Origin: Enterobacter ludwigii | GTDB taxonomy: Bacteria; Pseudomonadota; Gammaproteobacteria; Enterobacterales; Enterobacteriaceae | DNA length: 64,000 nucleotides | Direction: 5' to 3' | Assembly (NCBI GenBank): GCA_900068845.1 | Contig: CEFQ01000004.1 | Span: 124,159-188,158, forward strand | Shown: positions 1 to 11,421 of the stretch, in pieces | Layout: every line of letters begins with the position of its first letter | Position numbering within the stretch: position 1 is the first letter of the stretch | Position numbers and translations under genes: made by a program | The notes under the pieces: generated by a model | The model's input: only the letters and a program-made list of their open reading frames with translations | What the model was told of the DNA's origin: nothing | Database searches by the model: none

Positions 1-602
1 CCATCGGCATGGCGGCGGTGCTGGCGGCGGTCAGTCAGGCACCGTTAATGGCGATGCTGATGGTGTTAGAGATGACGCTAAATAGCAGCCTGCTGTTCCC
101 GATCATGATCGCGTCGGTGTTGGCGTCAATGGTGGTGTATCGCCTGCAATCTTCCAGCACCTATCCGGTGGTGAGCAGTCATTTCAGCCGTTCCGAAGCT
201 AAATATGACTTCGATAACATGCGTGTCGATCAGTTGATCATTCCCGGCGCGGCGTTACAGCCGGAAGAGTCGGTTGGGCAGGCGCTGGCGGTGAGCTCAC
301 TCAAGCGTGAACGTTATGTTTATGTGATTAATAGCGAAGGGCAATTTCTCGGCGTAGTGTCGATTCACGATATTTCACGCAAGGTGTTAGCGCAGGAGAT
401 TACCCTGCATTCACCAGTGAGTAGCGTGATGGACAATAATTTTCCCTGCATTTATCAAAATCAAAGCATGCGCGAAGGTTGGGAAGCCTTTGCCCGTGTC
501 ACGCTTGAGCGTTTACCGGTGCTGAATAATCCGCAAGAGCGCCGTTTTATGGGCGCATTGACGAAAACCAGCCTGATTCAAAAAGCGCAGGAGTTTCTTT
601 AA
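1..602 (+). CDS. ClC-family chloride channel/antiporter, C-terminal part (5' end outside window)
   Basis: The open frame enters from the left edge (first full codon at base 3) and ends in TAA at 600-602. The first ~45 residues are the last hydrophobic helices of a ClC channel, with the typical small-residue stretch GMAAVLAAVSQAPLMAM. The rest is a cytoplasmic CBS pair, roughly residues 70-125 and 130-190, which in this family regulates gating or binds nucleotides. The product sits in the inner membrane and moves chloride, often in exchange for protons. E. coli ClcB lacks such a CBS tail, so I give no symbol. The gene is convergent with ygjP and overlaps its stop by 4 bases. The truncation is only an effect of the window edge. 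Confidence 0.85.
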   Translation, partial: IGMAAVLAAVSQAPLMAMLMVLEMTLNSSLLFPIMIASVLASMVVYRLQSSSTYPVVSSHFSRSEAKYDFDNMRVDQLIIPGAALQPEESVGQALAVSSLKRERYVYVINSEGQFLGVVSIHDISRKVLAQEITLHSPVSSVMDNNFPCIYQNQSMREGWEAFARVTLERLPVLNNPQERRFMGALTKTSLIQKAQEFL

Positions 603-1099
603 GCCGCGTTGCCGCGCATCGCCTGGTCGGTCATCCACAGGCGGGCGTCAAACTCCAACTGATGATAATCCGGTTCCATGTGGCAGCAGAGTTGGTAAAA
701 GGCTTTGTCATGCTCTTTCTCTTTCAGGTGAGCCAACTCGTGCACCACGATCATACGCAGAAATGCTTCCGGTGCGAGGCGGAAGAACGTGGAGATGCGG
801 ATCTCCGCTTTGGCTTTTAGGTTGCCACCTTGCACGCGCGAAATCGCCGTATGCAGCCCTAATGCGTGCTTCATCACCTTAATCTTATTGTCCCAAATCA
901 CTTTGCTCACCGGTGGCGCGCTGCGCATGTAGCGGTTTTTCAGCGCCTGCGTGTAATCATAAAGCGCCCGGTCGCTGACGATATTGTGCGTATTGGGATA
1001 GCGTTGCTGGAGAAAGGAACCTAAACGCTCATGTTCGATCAGTGTCTGAACCTGCTCGAGGATGTTTTCAGGGTAACCCTGCAGATAGATTAATGACAT
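599..1099 (-). CDS. ygjP: YgjP-like zinc metallohydrolase (DUF45 / M48-like)
   Basis: The protein is 166 residues, close to the family length. It carries the metalloprotease-type motif [11 protein letters not shown] (HExxH variant plus a third His), which marks YgjP/DUF45 predicted zinc-dependent hydrolases. No signal peptide is visible, so a cytoplasmic location is likely. It lies head to head with rlmG, as in E. coli where ygjP, rlmG and fadH are neighbours, and this synteny supports the name. The substrate of the family is not established. The start at 1099 has no strong ribosome site, so the N-terminus could differ by a few residues. Confidence 0.88.
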   Translation of the reverse strand: MSLIYLQGYPENILEQVQTLIEHERLGSFLQQRYPNTHNIVSDRALYDYTQALKNRYMRSAPPVSKVIWDNKIKVMKHALGLHTAISRVQGGNLKAKAEIRISTFFRLAPEAFLRMIVVHELAHLKEKEHDKAFYQLCCHMEPDYHQLEFDARLWMTDQAMRGNAA

Positions 1100-1180
1100 T
1101 GGGATTCCCGGCGAAAGACAGTATACTGCGCCCCCTTTTTAGGGCGAAAATCGCGCAAAGTGTACCACGCCGGAGATTCC

Positions 1181-2299
1181 ATGAGCCAACTTGAACTGAC
1201 CAATCGCACGCTGACGCTGCACCGCTTCCCGCCCATGCGTGAGGAAAGCCCGCTACAGGCGTGGGATTCCGCCGATGAATACCTGTTGCAGCAAGCGCTG
1301 CCTGAGGGACCGGTATTGGTGTTCAACGACAGCTTTGGAGCCTTGACCTGCGGACTAGGCGCGCGTCCCGTGTGGCACGTCAGCGATTCGCTGCTGAGCG
1401 AACAGGCGGCGAAACAGAACCTGCGTCTCAATGAGATGGATGAAGATCAGGTGCACTTTATAGATAGCCTGGCGCCACTGCCAGCCGCGCCGGCGGTGGT
1501 GATGATCAAAATCCCCAAAGCGCTGGCTTTGCTGGAGCATCAACTACGAGCACTGCGCGAAGTGGTCACGCCAGACACGCTGATTTTGGCGGCGGCGAAA
1601 GCCAAGGATATTCACAACTCCACGCTGCAACTGTTCGAGCGTATTCTGGGCGAGAGCAAAACGTCGCTGGCGTGGAAAAAAGCGCGTCTGATTTACAGCC
1701 GCTTCACCGCGCCTGCCTTAGTGGATCAGCCTGCGACCACGGTTTGGCCGCTTGACGATTCTGAATATCAGATCCACAACCATGCCAACGTGTTCTCCCG
1801 CGCCTCGCTGGATGTTGGCGCGCGTTTCTTTATGCAACATCTGCCCTTTGACATTGAAGGCGAGATTCTCGATTTGGGCTGTGGCAATGGCGTGATTGGC
1901 TTGCTGGCGCTGGAACAGAATCCGAATGCGGATGTGCTGTTTTATGACGAATCTTACATGGCGGTGGCATCAAGCAAACTGAACGTGGAAGTGAACCGCC
2001 CGCAGGATATGGCGCGCTGCCAATTCCGCGTTAACAACGTGCTGAGCGGTTTCCCCTCGGATCGTTTGCATGCGGTATTGTGCAATCCACCTTTCCATCA
2101 GCAGCACGCGGTGACCGATCATCTGGCGTGGCAAATGCTGCGTGATGCGAAACGCTGCCTGCAATACGGCGGCGAGTTGCGCATCGTCGGCAACCGCCAC
2201 CTCGGTTATCACGTCAAAATGAAAAAGCTGTTTGGCAACTGCGAGCTGGTGGCGTCCAACGCTAAGTTTGTGGTGCTGCGTTCGGTAAAACTGCGTTAA
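1181..2299 (+). CDS. rlmG: 23S rRNA (guanine-1835-N2)-methyltransferase RlmG
   Basis: RlmG methylates the N2 of G1835 in 23S rRNA using S-adenosylmethionine. The C-terminal half shows the Rossmann SAM-binding motif [15 protein letters not shown] and the NPPFH catalytic motif of N2-guanine methyltransferases. The N-terminal half is the degenerate duplicated domain typical of RsmC/RlmG. I chose the ATG at 1181 because the protein then begins [13 protein letters not shown], like E. coli RlmG; an in-frame start at 1160 would add seven unlikely residues. It is divergent from ygjP and convergent with fadH, whose stop codon abuts its own. Confidence 0.93.
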   Translation: MSQLELTNRTLTLHRFPPMREESPLQAWDSADEYLLQQALPEGPVLVFNDSFGALTCGLGARPVWHVSDSLLSEQAAKQNLRLNEMDEDQVHFIDSLAPLPAAPAVVMIKIPKALALLEHQLRALREVVTPDTLILAAAKAKDIHNSTLQLFERILGESKTSLAWKKARLIYSRFTAPALVDQPATTVWPLDDSEYQIHNHANVFSRASLDVGARFFMQHLPFDIEGEILDLGCGNGVIGLLALEQNPNADVLFYDESYMAVASSKLNVEVNRPQDMARCQFRVNNVLSGFPSDRLHAVLCNPPFHQQHAVTDHLAWQMLRDAKRCLQYGGELRIVGNRHLGYHVKMKKLFGNCELVASNAKFVVLRSVKLR

Positions 2300-4625
<2,326 letters not shown>

Positions 4626-5249
4626 TTAACACGCACCGTTGCGCCGGGCGAGTTCGATGATATCAACCAGATTTTTCGACTCAAGCTTTTGGAATATTTT
4701 TGTTTTATAAGTACTAATGGTTTTATTATTTAATCCCAGCTCGAAAGCGATGATTTTATTTGATTTCCCCTGTGCTAATTGTCGTAAAATCAAATGTTCA
4801 CGATCCGTCAGGCGAGAAAGCATGTCTTGCTCATTCGCATAACGCTGACGTTTATCCAGAATATCGCCCGGTAGATAATTCACGTTGTTAGATACGCATC
4901 CAATAGCGGCGATCAGCGTTTGAATAGGATCGTATGTAGACACGAAGCCATTAGCTCCCTGACTAAGCGACTGTATAGACAAATGATTATTACCGCCCTG
5001 GCTTATCAGGATCACTTTCATCCATGTTTTTGATTTAACGATATCACGTAAAAATGCGATGCCATTTTTTTCTTTAAAGTCAGGGTCTAATATGAGTATG
5101 TCGATGTGATGATGAATGATATCATCAATTCCATCGTTAATTGTGTGCGCTGTAGTGACACAATTAAAACCATTCATTAATAATAAAGCCTGCACGCCGG
5201 CGGCAACCAAACGATGCTCATCAACGATGAGAATTTTTGCATTAAACAT
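4626..5249 (-). CDS. LuxR/NarL-type response regulator lacking the conserved receiver lysine
   Basis: This is a 207-residue two-domain regulator. The receiver domain (about 4-120) has the acidic pair VDEH, the phospho-acceptor in LILDPDF (Asp55) and Ser83 in the Thr/Ser position. The invariant lysine after beta-5 is missing: the usual GFVSK reads GFVSTY, so Thr105 replaces Lys. The C-terminal LuxR-type HTH (about 143-200) has the usual LTDREHLILRQLAQGKSNK stretch and should bind DNA. It lies 99 bp downstream of the hybrid kinase on the same strand, so it is the likely partner. The layout resembles evgAS/bvgAS but in reverse gene order. The lost lysine suggests altered or phosphorylation-independent output. 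Confidence 0.88.
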   Translation of the reverse strand: MFNAKILIVDEHRLVAAGVQALLLMNGFNCVTTAHTINDGIDDIIHHHIDILILDPDFKEKNGIAFLRDIVKSKTWMKVILISQGGNNHLSIQSLSQGANGFVSTYDPIQTLIAAIGCVSNNVNYLPGDILDKRQRYANEQDMLSRLTDREHLILRQLAQGKSNKIIAFELGLNNKTISTYKTKIFQKLESKNLVDIIELARRNGAC

Positions 5250-5348
5250 ATATCTCCCTTTAACGACACCGTAATGATGACGCTGGCGGCCATTATGTCC
5301 GGCGAAGTAATAGGGCGAACCGAGAAATGTCTCGTTAAGATTATGTTT

Positions 5349-8300
5349 CTATAAAAAATGATTATTTTTCAGACGAACTTCCGCAAATTCTATTAATGAC
5401 TGATTTACCCGATCTATTTCCGTGGCAATTTTTAGAATCAACGCTTCTACATCGTGTGCCTCCTCTTGATGCCTCTCCAGCTGGCGACCTAATTGCACCA
5501 GCGCCTGCGCATTGAGAATAGCCGCGCCGCCTTTGAGTTTATGGCCAAGTTGCGACAAGGCGCTGGGTTCCTGCGTTTGCTGCATTTCCGCCAGTAATGT
5601 CGCATGGCTGGTGCGAATGCTGGAGAGTAATTCCAAACAGCTCTCAACATCTCGCTCGGCAAGTTGCGTCAGGAGCGGCGGGAAGCTTGTGATGCTCGTA
5701 GCCACTGACTCAGCAGCGTTAACCGTTTCTTTGGTTTCACCAACAACCTGAGTTTGTCCCGAATGGGCCTGGCTGCGGCGTGTGCAGTGTGCAATCTGTG
5801 CCAGCAATCGATCAAGATTCAGGGGTTTGAACAGGCAGTCATCCATTCCCGATTTTAAACAGCGCTGCATAATGTGCTGCTCTGCAGATGCCGTTAGCCC
5901 GAAGAGCATAATGGGCGGTAATTGTTGCTGCTGTTCATATTGGCGCAGCGCCTCAGCAAGCTGAAAGCCATTCATTCCCGGCATATTGCAATCGGTAATA
6001 ATCAAATCAAAGCGCAGCGGCTCTTGCTGCCACAGCGTTAACGCTTCTGCAGCACTTTCACTCACTACAACCTGATGGCCTGACAACTCAAGCTGTTTGC
6101 CGAGTAGTAAGCGGTTAGGGGCATGATCATCAATTACCAGCACCGACAACTTGTCCGAAAGCAGGGGTTGTGACAGGTGTGGCTGCGTTTGATCGCGTGG
6201 TTCGCCCAGCGGCGCACGGAAGTAAAAAGAGAACACGGCACCTGCGCCTGGCGTACTTTCGACAATTAATTCGCCATCAAGAAGATGGGCCAGATTACGG
6301 CAGATACTTAATCCTAATCCGGTGCCAAGTTGTTGTTGATGACGTTCGCCCAACTGTACAAAGGGTTCGAAGATGGCATGTTGTTGATCTTCCGTCATGC
6401 CGCAGCCGTTATCGCTCACCTCTATGACGAATTCGCTGCCTTCCTCTTCCTGCGCGATGCCTTGCATGAGTACCACGGTGACCGTACCTTCTTCGGTAAA
6501 CTTAATCGCGTTGCTCAAAAGATTAGAGAGAATTTGGTTGATCATCAGCGGATCGGTTTTCACCCAGTAGGCAGCAATATCCATCTCCACACGCAGCTCC
6601 AAACCCTTACTTTCTGCCTTATTACGAAACAGTGCGACTGCCTGTTCGATCACATCCGGCAAATAGACGGTTTCCGGTGTTGGCTGATACATACCGGATT
6701 CGATCTTCGAAAGATCGAGTACATCACCAATTAACGACAACAACGCGTGTGCTGAACTGTAGGCAACACGAATATTCTCTGAAAGTGACTCTGCCGGTTG
6801 CGATCGGGTTTCCAGTTCCAGCAACCCAATAATGGCATGCAGCGGAGTGCGGATCTCATGGCTCATGCTGGCAAGGAATTCACTTTTCGAACGATTCGCT
6901 TTATCCGCAGTATCTTTGGCTAGCTGTAACTCTTGCAATAGCGCATTGCGTTCGGTGACATCCAGCCAGCCGCCAATGACGCCAGCCACATCGCCAAGGC
7001 GATCGCGAAACGGTAGCGTCCAGTTGAAGAGCTGAAAGGGTTGTTGATCAAACACCATATGAATATCGCGCATCACGGCTTCGCCATCGCGTAAGGTTTG
7101 CTGATAGCCATTTTCAATACTTTGGATACTGGCATTATTGCCCGTCAACACGTCGGACAGTCGTTTACCAATCACTTCTTCTCGCCGGAAATTCATAAAG
7201 CGCAAATAAGCTTTATTGCAGTCCACCAACCGGGTGTTTTTGTCGCGAATATACATAGCGACGGGCGATTCATTAAATAATGTATGGGTGAAATTAAGCT
7301 GATTTTTCAACGCATTTTCGGCTTGAATACGTTGCTGAATCACTTTACGTAAATGTCGGTTCCACAGCAGAATCAGCATAATTAACCCGGCGGAAACCAT
7401 CACGATCATGAGGATCGCTTGTTTATAGTTTTGCCATGATGCGCTGAGAAACGGTATTTCTGCCTGACGCCACTGTGCCAGCAGTGTGAACAGGGTTTCG
7501 GGTGGAATGGCTAATAAGGCTTTGTTGATGATACTCACCAGCATTTCATTACCGGGTTCAACGCGCATCACGAAACGCGCTGGTTCTGCGCCGAGTGTGC
7601 TTTCAACCACTAACTTATCGCCGAAATGATTACGCAGCAGATAATCTGCAAAAATTTTCGGTAGCACCACCGCATCAATCTTATGCTCTTGCAGCTGGCG
7701 CAAGGCATCAATGGGATCATCACTCTTAGCAAGGTTCAGATTGGGATAATGCTGCTGCATCCACTCTTTCATCGCCCGATTATTTAGCATCAATGCTGAG
7801 CCAAAGGGGAAGGTCTCGCGACCAATAATCGTGCGGGGCTTCTGATTACGGATAATTACCCAATGCGATACCAGCCACGGGCGTGTTCTCAGCGCAGGGC
7901 TCGCCTCATCCTCCCGTTCAAGGATGTCGAGTGGGAAGAGCCGTGGAGGTACGTAACTGCTGCTGCTCTCGGGAGCCTCTTCAGGTAAATGGACGTGAAA
8001 GCTGAGGCCTGTGAGGTTAGTGATCAGCTCCAGGACATCGACGACCATGCCGCGAAATGGCATTTTGTTGGAGCGACTGCTAAGAGGGGCCAGCGCCATC
8101 GGCAGGGATGTATCAATGCGCATATGCTCCTGCAGCCACTTCTCCTCTTCCTGCGTTAAGGCCAGCGGATTGCGCTGCAAAACATGGTGGGCATCAAGCT
8201 GCCAGCGTTTAGCTATCTGCATGCGAATAGCTAGGGGGATTTGCGGTAATGCCTGATTAATCGCCGCCGCCAGTAAGGGTAAGTGCGGGCTTATGCCGAA

Positions 8301-9023
8301 GCTAACATTCATCGGAATGCTGTGCTCATCGGGCACCACTTTTAAGGCATTAGCAAAGAGATAACGATTGAGATGGTTTAGTGTTGCGGCATTGCCCCAC
8401 ACTTTTCCCGTTTGACCAAAAACCACTGAAGCCACGGCATCGTAATTGCCGGGGAAGCGCACCAAAGGGTCATTTTTATAGGTGCGCTCCAGATACTCGC
8501 GCAGCGGTGGCGCGCCAGACCAGGCAATACGCTGTGCAAAAGTCTGACTCAGGCTAAGCGGATGATCGGTTTTGTAACCCATTACGCTGTAGTCCAGCAT
8601 CCATGGCGTACTGGCGATCAGCGGTTGTGGAAGAGATGAAGGATAAACCACATTGATCGCCAGCATGTGCATTTCGCCAGTCATCACGGCATTTTGCGCA
8701 GCGCTATGGCTGGGGTAGTGATACAGCTCGATAGTGGTGTCGAGCATACTTTGAATCAGGGAGAGGTAATCGGCACTGAGCCCTTCAAAACGTCGCGTAT
8801 CGGTATCCATAAATAAAGGGGGTTGTGGCTGGCCCGCCACAGCCACTTTAAGCACTTTATTGCGAAATCCAGAAGCAATCGGCTCTGCTAATTGCAGGGC
8901 TGGCTGTGTAGTGTCATATCTCGCCAGCAGTTGCAGTGTTTTTTCCGTGGCGAATAATGAGCAGGAGAATAACGAAACAAGCAACAAAATTGCACAGCGA
9001 AAAGTAATGAGCTGATTAGACAC
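5349..9023 (-). CDS. BvgS/EvgS-type unorthodox hybrid sensor histidine kinase
   Basis: This is a 1224-residue inner-membrane sensor kinase. A signal peptide (about 1-25) is followed by two periplasmic SBP_bac_3/Venus-flytrap domains (about 55-280 and 300-520), a transmembrane helix (about 535-555) and a PAS domain (about 575-690). The HisKA domain has phospho-His722 in SHEIRTP. The ATPase domain has N838, DNGCGM at 871-876 and GTGLGL at 900-905. The receiver has D965/D966, D1011 and K1066. An Hpt domain carries H1161 in LGHKLKGGA. All phosphorelay residues are present, so a His-Asp-His-Asp relay is expected. The ligand is unknown; paired flytrap domains suggest a small periplasmic solute. A regulator gene follows on the same strand and another is divergent upstream. 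Confidence 0.92.
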   Translation of the reverse strand: MSNQLITFRCAILLLVSLFSCSLFATEKTLQLLARYDTTQPALQLAEPIASGFRNKVLKVAVAGQPQPPLFMDTDTRRFEGLSADYLSLIQSMLDTTIELYHYPSHSAAQNAVMTGEMHMLAINVVYPSSLPQPLIASTPWMLDYSVMGYKTDHPLSLSQTFAQRIAWSGAPPLREYLERTYKNDPLVRFPGNYDAVASVVFGQTGKVWGNAATLNHLNRYLFANALKVVPDEHSIPMNVSFGISPHLPLLAAAINQALPQIPLAIRMQIAKRWQLDAHHVLQRNPLALTQEEEKWLQEHMRIDTSLPMALAPLSSRSNKMPFRGMVVDVLELITNLTGLSFHVHLPEEAPESSSSYVPPRLFPLDILEREDEASPALRTRPWLVSHWVIIRNQKPRTIIGRETFPFGSALMLNNRAMKEWMQQHYPNLNLAKSDDPIDALRQLQEHKIDAVVLPKIFADYLLRNHFGDKLVVESTLGAEPARFVMRVEPGNEMLVSIINKALLAIPPETLFTLLAQWRQAEIPFLSASWQNYKQAILMIVMVSAGLIMLILLWNRHLRKVIQQRIQAENALKNQLNFTHTLFNESPVAMYIRDKNTRLVDCNKAYLRFMNFRREEVIGKRLSDVLTGNNASIQSIENGYQQTLRDGEAVMRDIHMVFDQQPFQLFNWTLPFRDRLGDVAGVIGGWLDVTERNALLQELQLAKDTADKANRSKSEFLASMSHEIRTPLHAIIGLLELETRSQPAESLSENIRVAYSSAHALLSLIGDVLDLSKIESGMYQPTPETVYLPDVIEQAVALFRNKAESKGLELRVEMDIAAYWVKTDPLMINQILSNLLSNAIKFTEEGTVTVVLMQGIAQEEEGSEFVIEVSDNGCGMTEDQQHAIFEPFVQLGERHQQQLGTGLGLSICRNLAHLLDGELIVESTPGAGAVFSFYFRAPLGEPRDQTQPHLSQPLLSDKLSVLVIDDHAPNRLLLGKQLELSGHQVVVSESAAEALTLWQQEPLRFDLIITDCNMPGMNGFQLAEALRQYEQQQQLPPIMLFGLTASAEQHIMQRCLKSGMDDCLFKPLNLDRLLAQIAHCTRRSQAHSGQTQVVGETKETVNAAESVATSITSFPPLLTQLAERDVESCLELLSSIRTSHATLLAEMQQTQEPSALSQLGHKLKGGAAILNAQALVQLGRQLERHQEEAHDVEALILKIATEIDRVNQSLIEFAEVRLKNNHFL

Positions 9024-9508
9024 GGCACCATCTCGAAAAAATGAATTGCATTAATTTCAGTAAGGACATGGGAGTATAGAGATATTCGAACAATTCTCTC
9101 CTGTTATTTCTCAGAGGTCATTTTTTTGCGACCATTCTCAAGCAATTAATTTGTTGTTAAAGAAAACGCTTAAATGCAAGAATTGTCATTTTTATTAATT
9201 GTTCCTTTTATTCAATCTGTTACTTACGCACTATCCTTTCAAGACAATTCTTATGTGGTCTACCTGATGAGTTAAGTCAGAATTTTCGCAGTTTTACGTG
9301 AGCCGGCAACAATAAAGCCATCGCGGTGAATAATAAGACCTGCAAAATCGTGCTCATCATCGACTCTGCAGGTGAGATGATTTTAAAATAATAACACTGA
9401 GGTATATAAATTATCTCAATTGTCACATTATTAATGTTATCAGGTGTTTTTAACTGGTGTGGTTATCACAATTGGACAAAATTAAAACTGTAATAAGGGA
9501 ATAAAGAA
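9024..9508. promoter_or_regulatory. AT-rich divergent promoter region with repeated ACAATTCT/AGAATTGT sites
   Basis: These 485 bases lie between the divergent kinase and RcsB-like regulator genes and contain no credible gene. The octamer ACAATTCT, in either orientation, or a shorter core of it, recurs at 9090-9097, 9178-9187 (AAGAATTGTC), 9243-9252 (GACAATTCTT) and 9418-9424 (AATTGTC). The two middle copies form a perfect 10-bp inverted repeat 55 bp apart. AAGAATTGTC also partly resembles an RcsB box core. I infer binding sites for one or both regulators encoded on either side. No promoter elements could be assigned with certainty. Confidence 0.5.
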
Positions 9509-10210
9509 ATGGTATATGCACACAACAAACAAGTGCGTGTTGCTGTCCTTGATGATCACCCAATGGTCCGTACCGTTTTCGAGTTATGTTTAAAACATGA
9601 GCCCGATATTCATTTGGTGGGCACTTGGGCTTCAAGTAATGAGCTGTTTAATCAGCTAAGAAGTACGGTGGTTGATGTTCTGGTGCTCGATTTCCTGCTG
9701 GGCGAGCGTGAATTGGACGGCCTGGCATTAGTTAAGCAATTACGTAATCACTATCCACAGCAAAAAATTCTGATCTCCTCTTCAATGGAAAGTCCGGCGA
9801 TTGTCAAAATGGTGCTGAGCGCCGGCGTGAAAGGATTTATTGGTAAGAGCCATAACATGCAGGAGATTACGCACGCGATTCGTCAGGTTGCGCAGGGACG
9901 TTTATTCCTGTCCAGAGAAGTGGCCTATGAAGTGGAAAATCTGTATGTAATGAGTGAAGAATCACTGGATGATAGTCTCGACTTTAATAACAAGGGAAAT
10001 ATGTATGAGAAGGTGAAAACCCTCAGCCCGCGTGAAGTCGAAGTGGTGCGTTGTTTCCTGGATGGTTTGAGCGTGTCGCAAATTGCCGTGAAGTTTAAAC
10101 GCAGCCGTAAAACGGTGAGCGGCCAAAAACAATCGGCGCTGAAAAAACTCGGTTTGCGCTCCGATTCAGAGCTGTTCAAATACAGCCATGACCTGATGTC
10201 AGGCTATTAA
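9509..10210 (+). CDS. RcsB-like LuxR-family response regulator
   Basis: The protein has 233 residues. The receiver (about 8-130) has the acidic pair LDDHP, acceptor Asp61 in LVLDFLL, the Ser/Thr position in ILISSSM and Lys113 in GFIGKS, so it looks phosphorylation-competent. The C-terminal HTH (about 165-225) contains LSPREVEVVRCFLDG and SRKTVSGQKQSALKKLG, closely like RcsB (the SxKTxSxQKxSAxxKLG pattern). It is divergent from the hybrid kinase, so it may be a second output of that phosphorelay; this is an inference. It is not rcsB itself, because the rcsD/rcsC context is absent. A weak hairpin follows the gene. Confidence 0.88.
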   Translation: MVYAHNKQVRVAVLDDHPMVRTVFELCLKHEPDIHLVGTWASSNELFNQLRSTVVDVLVLDFLLGERELDGLALVKQLRNHYPQQKILISSSMESPAIVKMVLSAGVKGFIGKSHNMQEITHAIRQVAQGRLFLSREVAYEVENLYVMSEESLDDSLDFNNKGNMYEKVKTLSPREVEVVRCFLDGLSVSQIAVKFKRSRKTVSGQKQSALKKLGLRSDSELFKYSHDLMSGY

Positions 10211-10220
10211 TGTTCTTTAC

Positions 10221-10242
10221 AGGCGGTACCTCACGTCCGCCT
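10221..10242 (+). terminator. Possible weak terminator after the RcsB-like regulator gene
   Basis: A 6-bp stem (AGGCGG / CCGCCT) with a 10-base loop lies 10 bases after the stop codon. It is followed by a T-rich but interrupted tail. Efficiency is doubtful. Confidence 0.35.
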
Positions 10243-10281
10243 TGTTCCTCTTCTGCATCACATACTTCACGTTCCAGGTAA

Positions 10282-10320
10282 CAGCTTCCCGTAACATAAT
10301 TTTGCGTGATCTCTGTCACA
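10282..10320 (+). promoter_or_regulatory. Candidate GntR/IdnR box and CRP site upstream of idnD
   Basis: Bases 10282-10297 match 12 of 16 positions of the palindromic GntR/IdnR operator ATGTTACCCGTAACAT, with a perfect right half CCCGTAACAT. Bases 10305-10320 read CGTGA-N6-TCACA, nearly the CRP consensus TGTGA-N6-TCACA. Both lie 60-100 bases before idnD. This is where catabolite control and gluconate/idonate control would be expected. Regulation is inferred from sequence only. Confidence 0.55.
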
Positions 10321-10380
10321 GTTTTAAACTGCATAACCCGGTCTGATGGCCCCCATTGCGACAGCACTTAGGGGGACGTT

Positions 10381-11412
10381 ATGAATATCGAAACACAATC
10401 CGGCGTGATCACCGGAAAAAAACAAGTCAGCGTGGCACAACAGCAGGTTAAATGGGACGGCAAAGGTACGCTGGTGCGCATTACGCGCGGCGGTATTTGT
10501 GGCTCCGATCTGCATTATTATCAGGAAGGTAAGGTCGGCAGTTTTGAAATTAAGATGCCGATGATCCTTGGCCATGAAGTGATCGGTTACGTGGTGGAAA
10601 GCGATAACCCGGCACTCAAGCCAGAGCAAAAAGTTGCGGTTAATCCTTCTAAGCCCTGCGGTGAGTGCAAATATTGTCAGCGCGATCAGGAGAATCAGTG
10701 CACCACTATGCGCTTTTTTGGCAGCGCCATGTATGTGCCGCACGTTGACGGCGGGTTCACGCAATACAAAGTGGTGGATAGCGCGCAATGCGTACCGTTC
10801 CCATCGGATGCCGATGAAACGGTCATGGTATTCGCTGAGCCGTTGGCGGTATGCATCCACGCGACGCGCCAGGCGGGCGATCTCAGCGGCAAGCACGTTT
10901 TCATTTCCGGTGTGGGTCCGATTGGTTGCCTGATTGCGGCGGCGGCAAAAGCGCGCGGTGCCGCCTCAATTGTGTGCAGCGATATCAGCGAGCGTTCACT
11001 GGAGATGGCGCAGCAGATGGGTGCCACTGCGGTCATTCATGCCGCTGAAGGCGATTTCGCGCCTTATCTCGCCGATAAAGGCTACTTTGATGTGGCGTTT
11101 GAAGCCTCGGGGCACCCTGCTTCGCTACAGCGTTGTCTCGATGTGGTCTGCGCTAAAGGTACGCTGGTGCAGGTTGGCATGGGCGGCACCATTCCCAATT
11201 TCCCGATCATGGCGTTGATTGCCAAAGAGATTAATCTGGTCGGTTCCTTCCGCTTCACTCATGAATTCACTACCGCCGTCGAATGGCTGGCCACCGGCGT
11301 GATTAATCCGTTGCCGCTGTTCAGCGGTGAATTCGCTTTGCAGGATATTGATGCCGCGCTGCAGTTTGCCGGTGATAAAACCCGCGCCGCTAAAGTCCAG
11401 TTAACCTTTTAA
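10381..11412 (+). CDS. idnD: L-idonate 5-dehydrogenase (NAD(P)+)
   Basis: IdnD oxidises L-idonate to 5-keto-D-gluconate, the first step of L-idonate catabolism. The protein (343 residues) is a zinc medium-chain dehydrogenase. It has the catalytic-zinc segment GGICGSDLHYY and GHE, the structural-zinc cysteine cluster CGECKYCQRDQENQC, and the cofactor loop GVGPIGC. Similarity to E. coli IdnD is visible throughout (for example MRFFGSAMYVPHVDGGFTQ). A purine-rich ribosome site (AGGGGG) precedes the ATG. It heads the cluster idnD-idnO-idnT, with 9 bases to idnO. No idnK kinase or idnR regulator is in the window. Confidence 0.94.
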   Translation: MNIETQSGVITGKKQVSVAQQQVKWDGKGTLVRITRGGICGSDLHYYQEGKVGSFEIKMPMILGHEVIGYVVESDNPALKPEQKVAVNPSKPCGECKYCQRDQENQCTTMRFFGSAMYVPHVDGGFTQYKVVDSAQCVPFPSDADETVMVFAEPLAVCIHATRQAGDLSGKHVFISGVGPIGCLIAAAAKARGAASIVCSDISERSLEMAQQMGATAVIHAAEGDFAPYLADKGYFDVAFEASGHPASLQRCLDVVCAKGTLVQVGMGGTIPNFPIMALIAKEINLVGSFRFTHEFTTAVEWLATGVINPLPLFSGEFALQDIDAALQFAGDKTRAAKVQLTF

Positions 11413-11421
11413 GGAGCAGTG

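Noticed and set aside
9509..10210. The rcsB gene itself
   Set aside because: The rcsD and rcsC neighbours are absent and the sequence is only RcsB-like.
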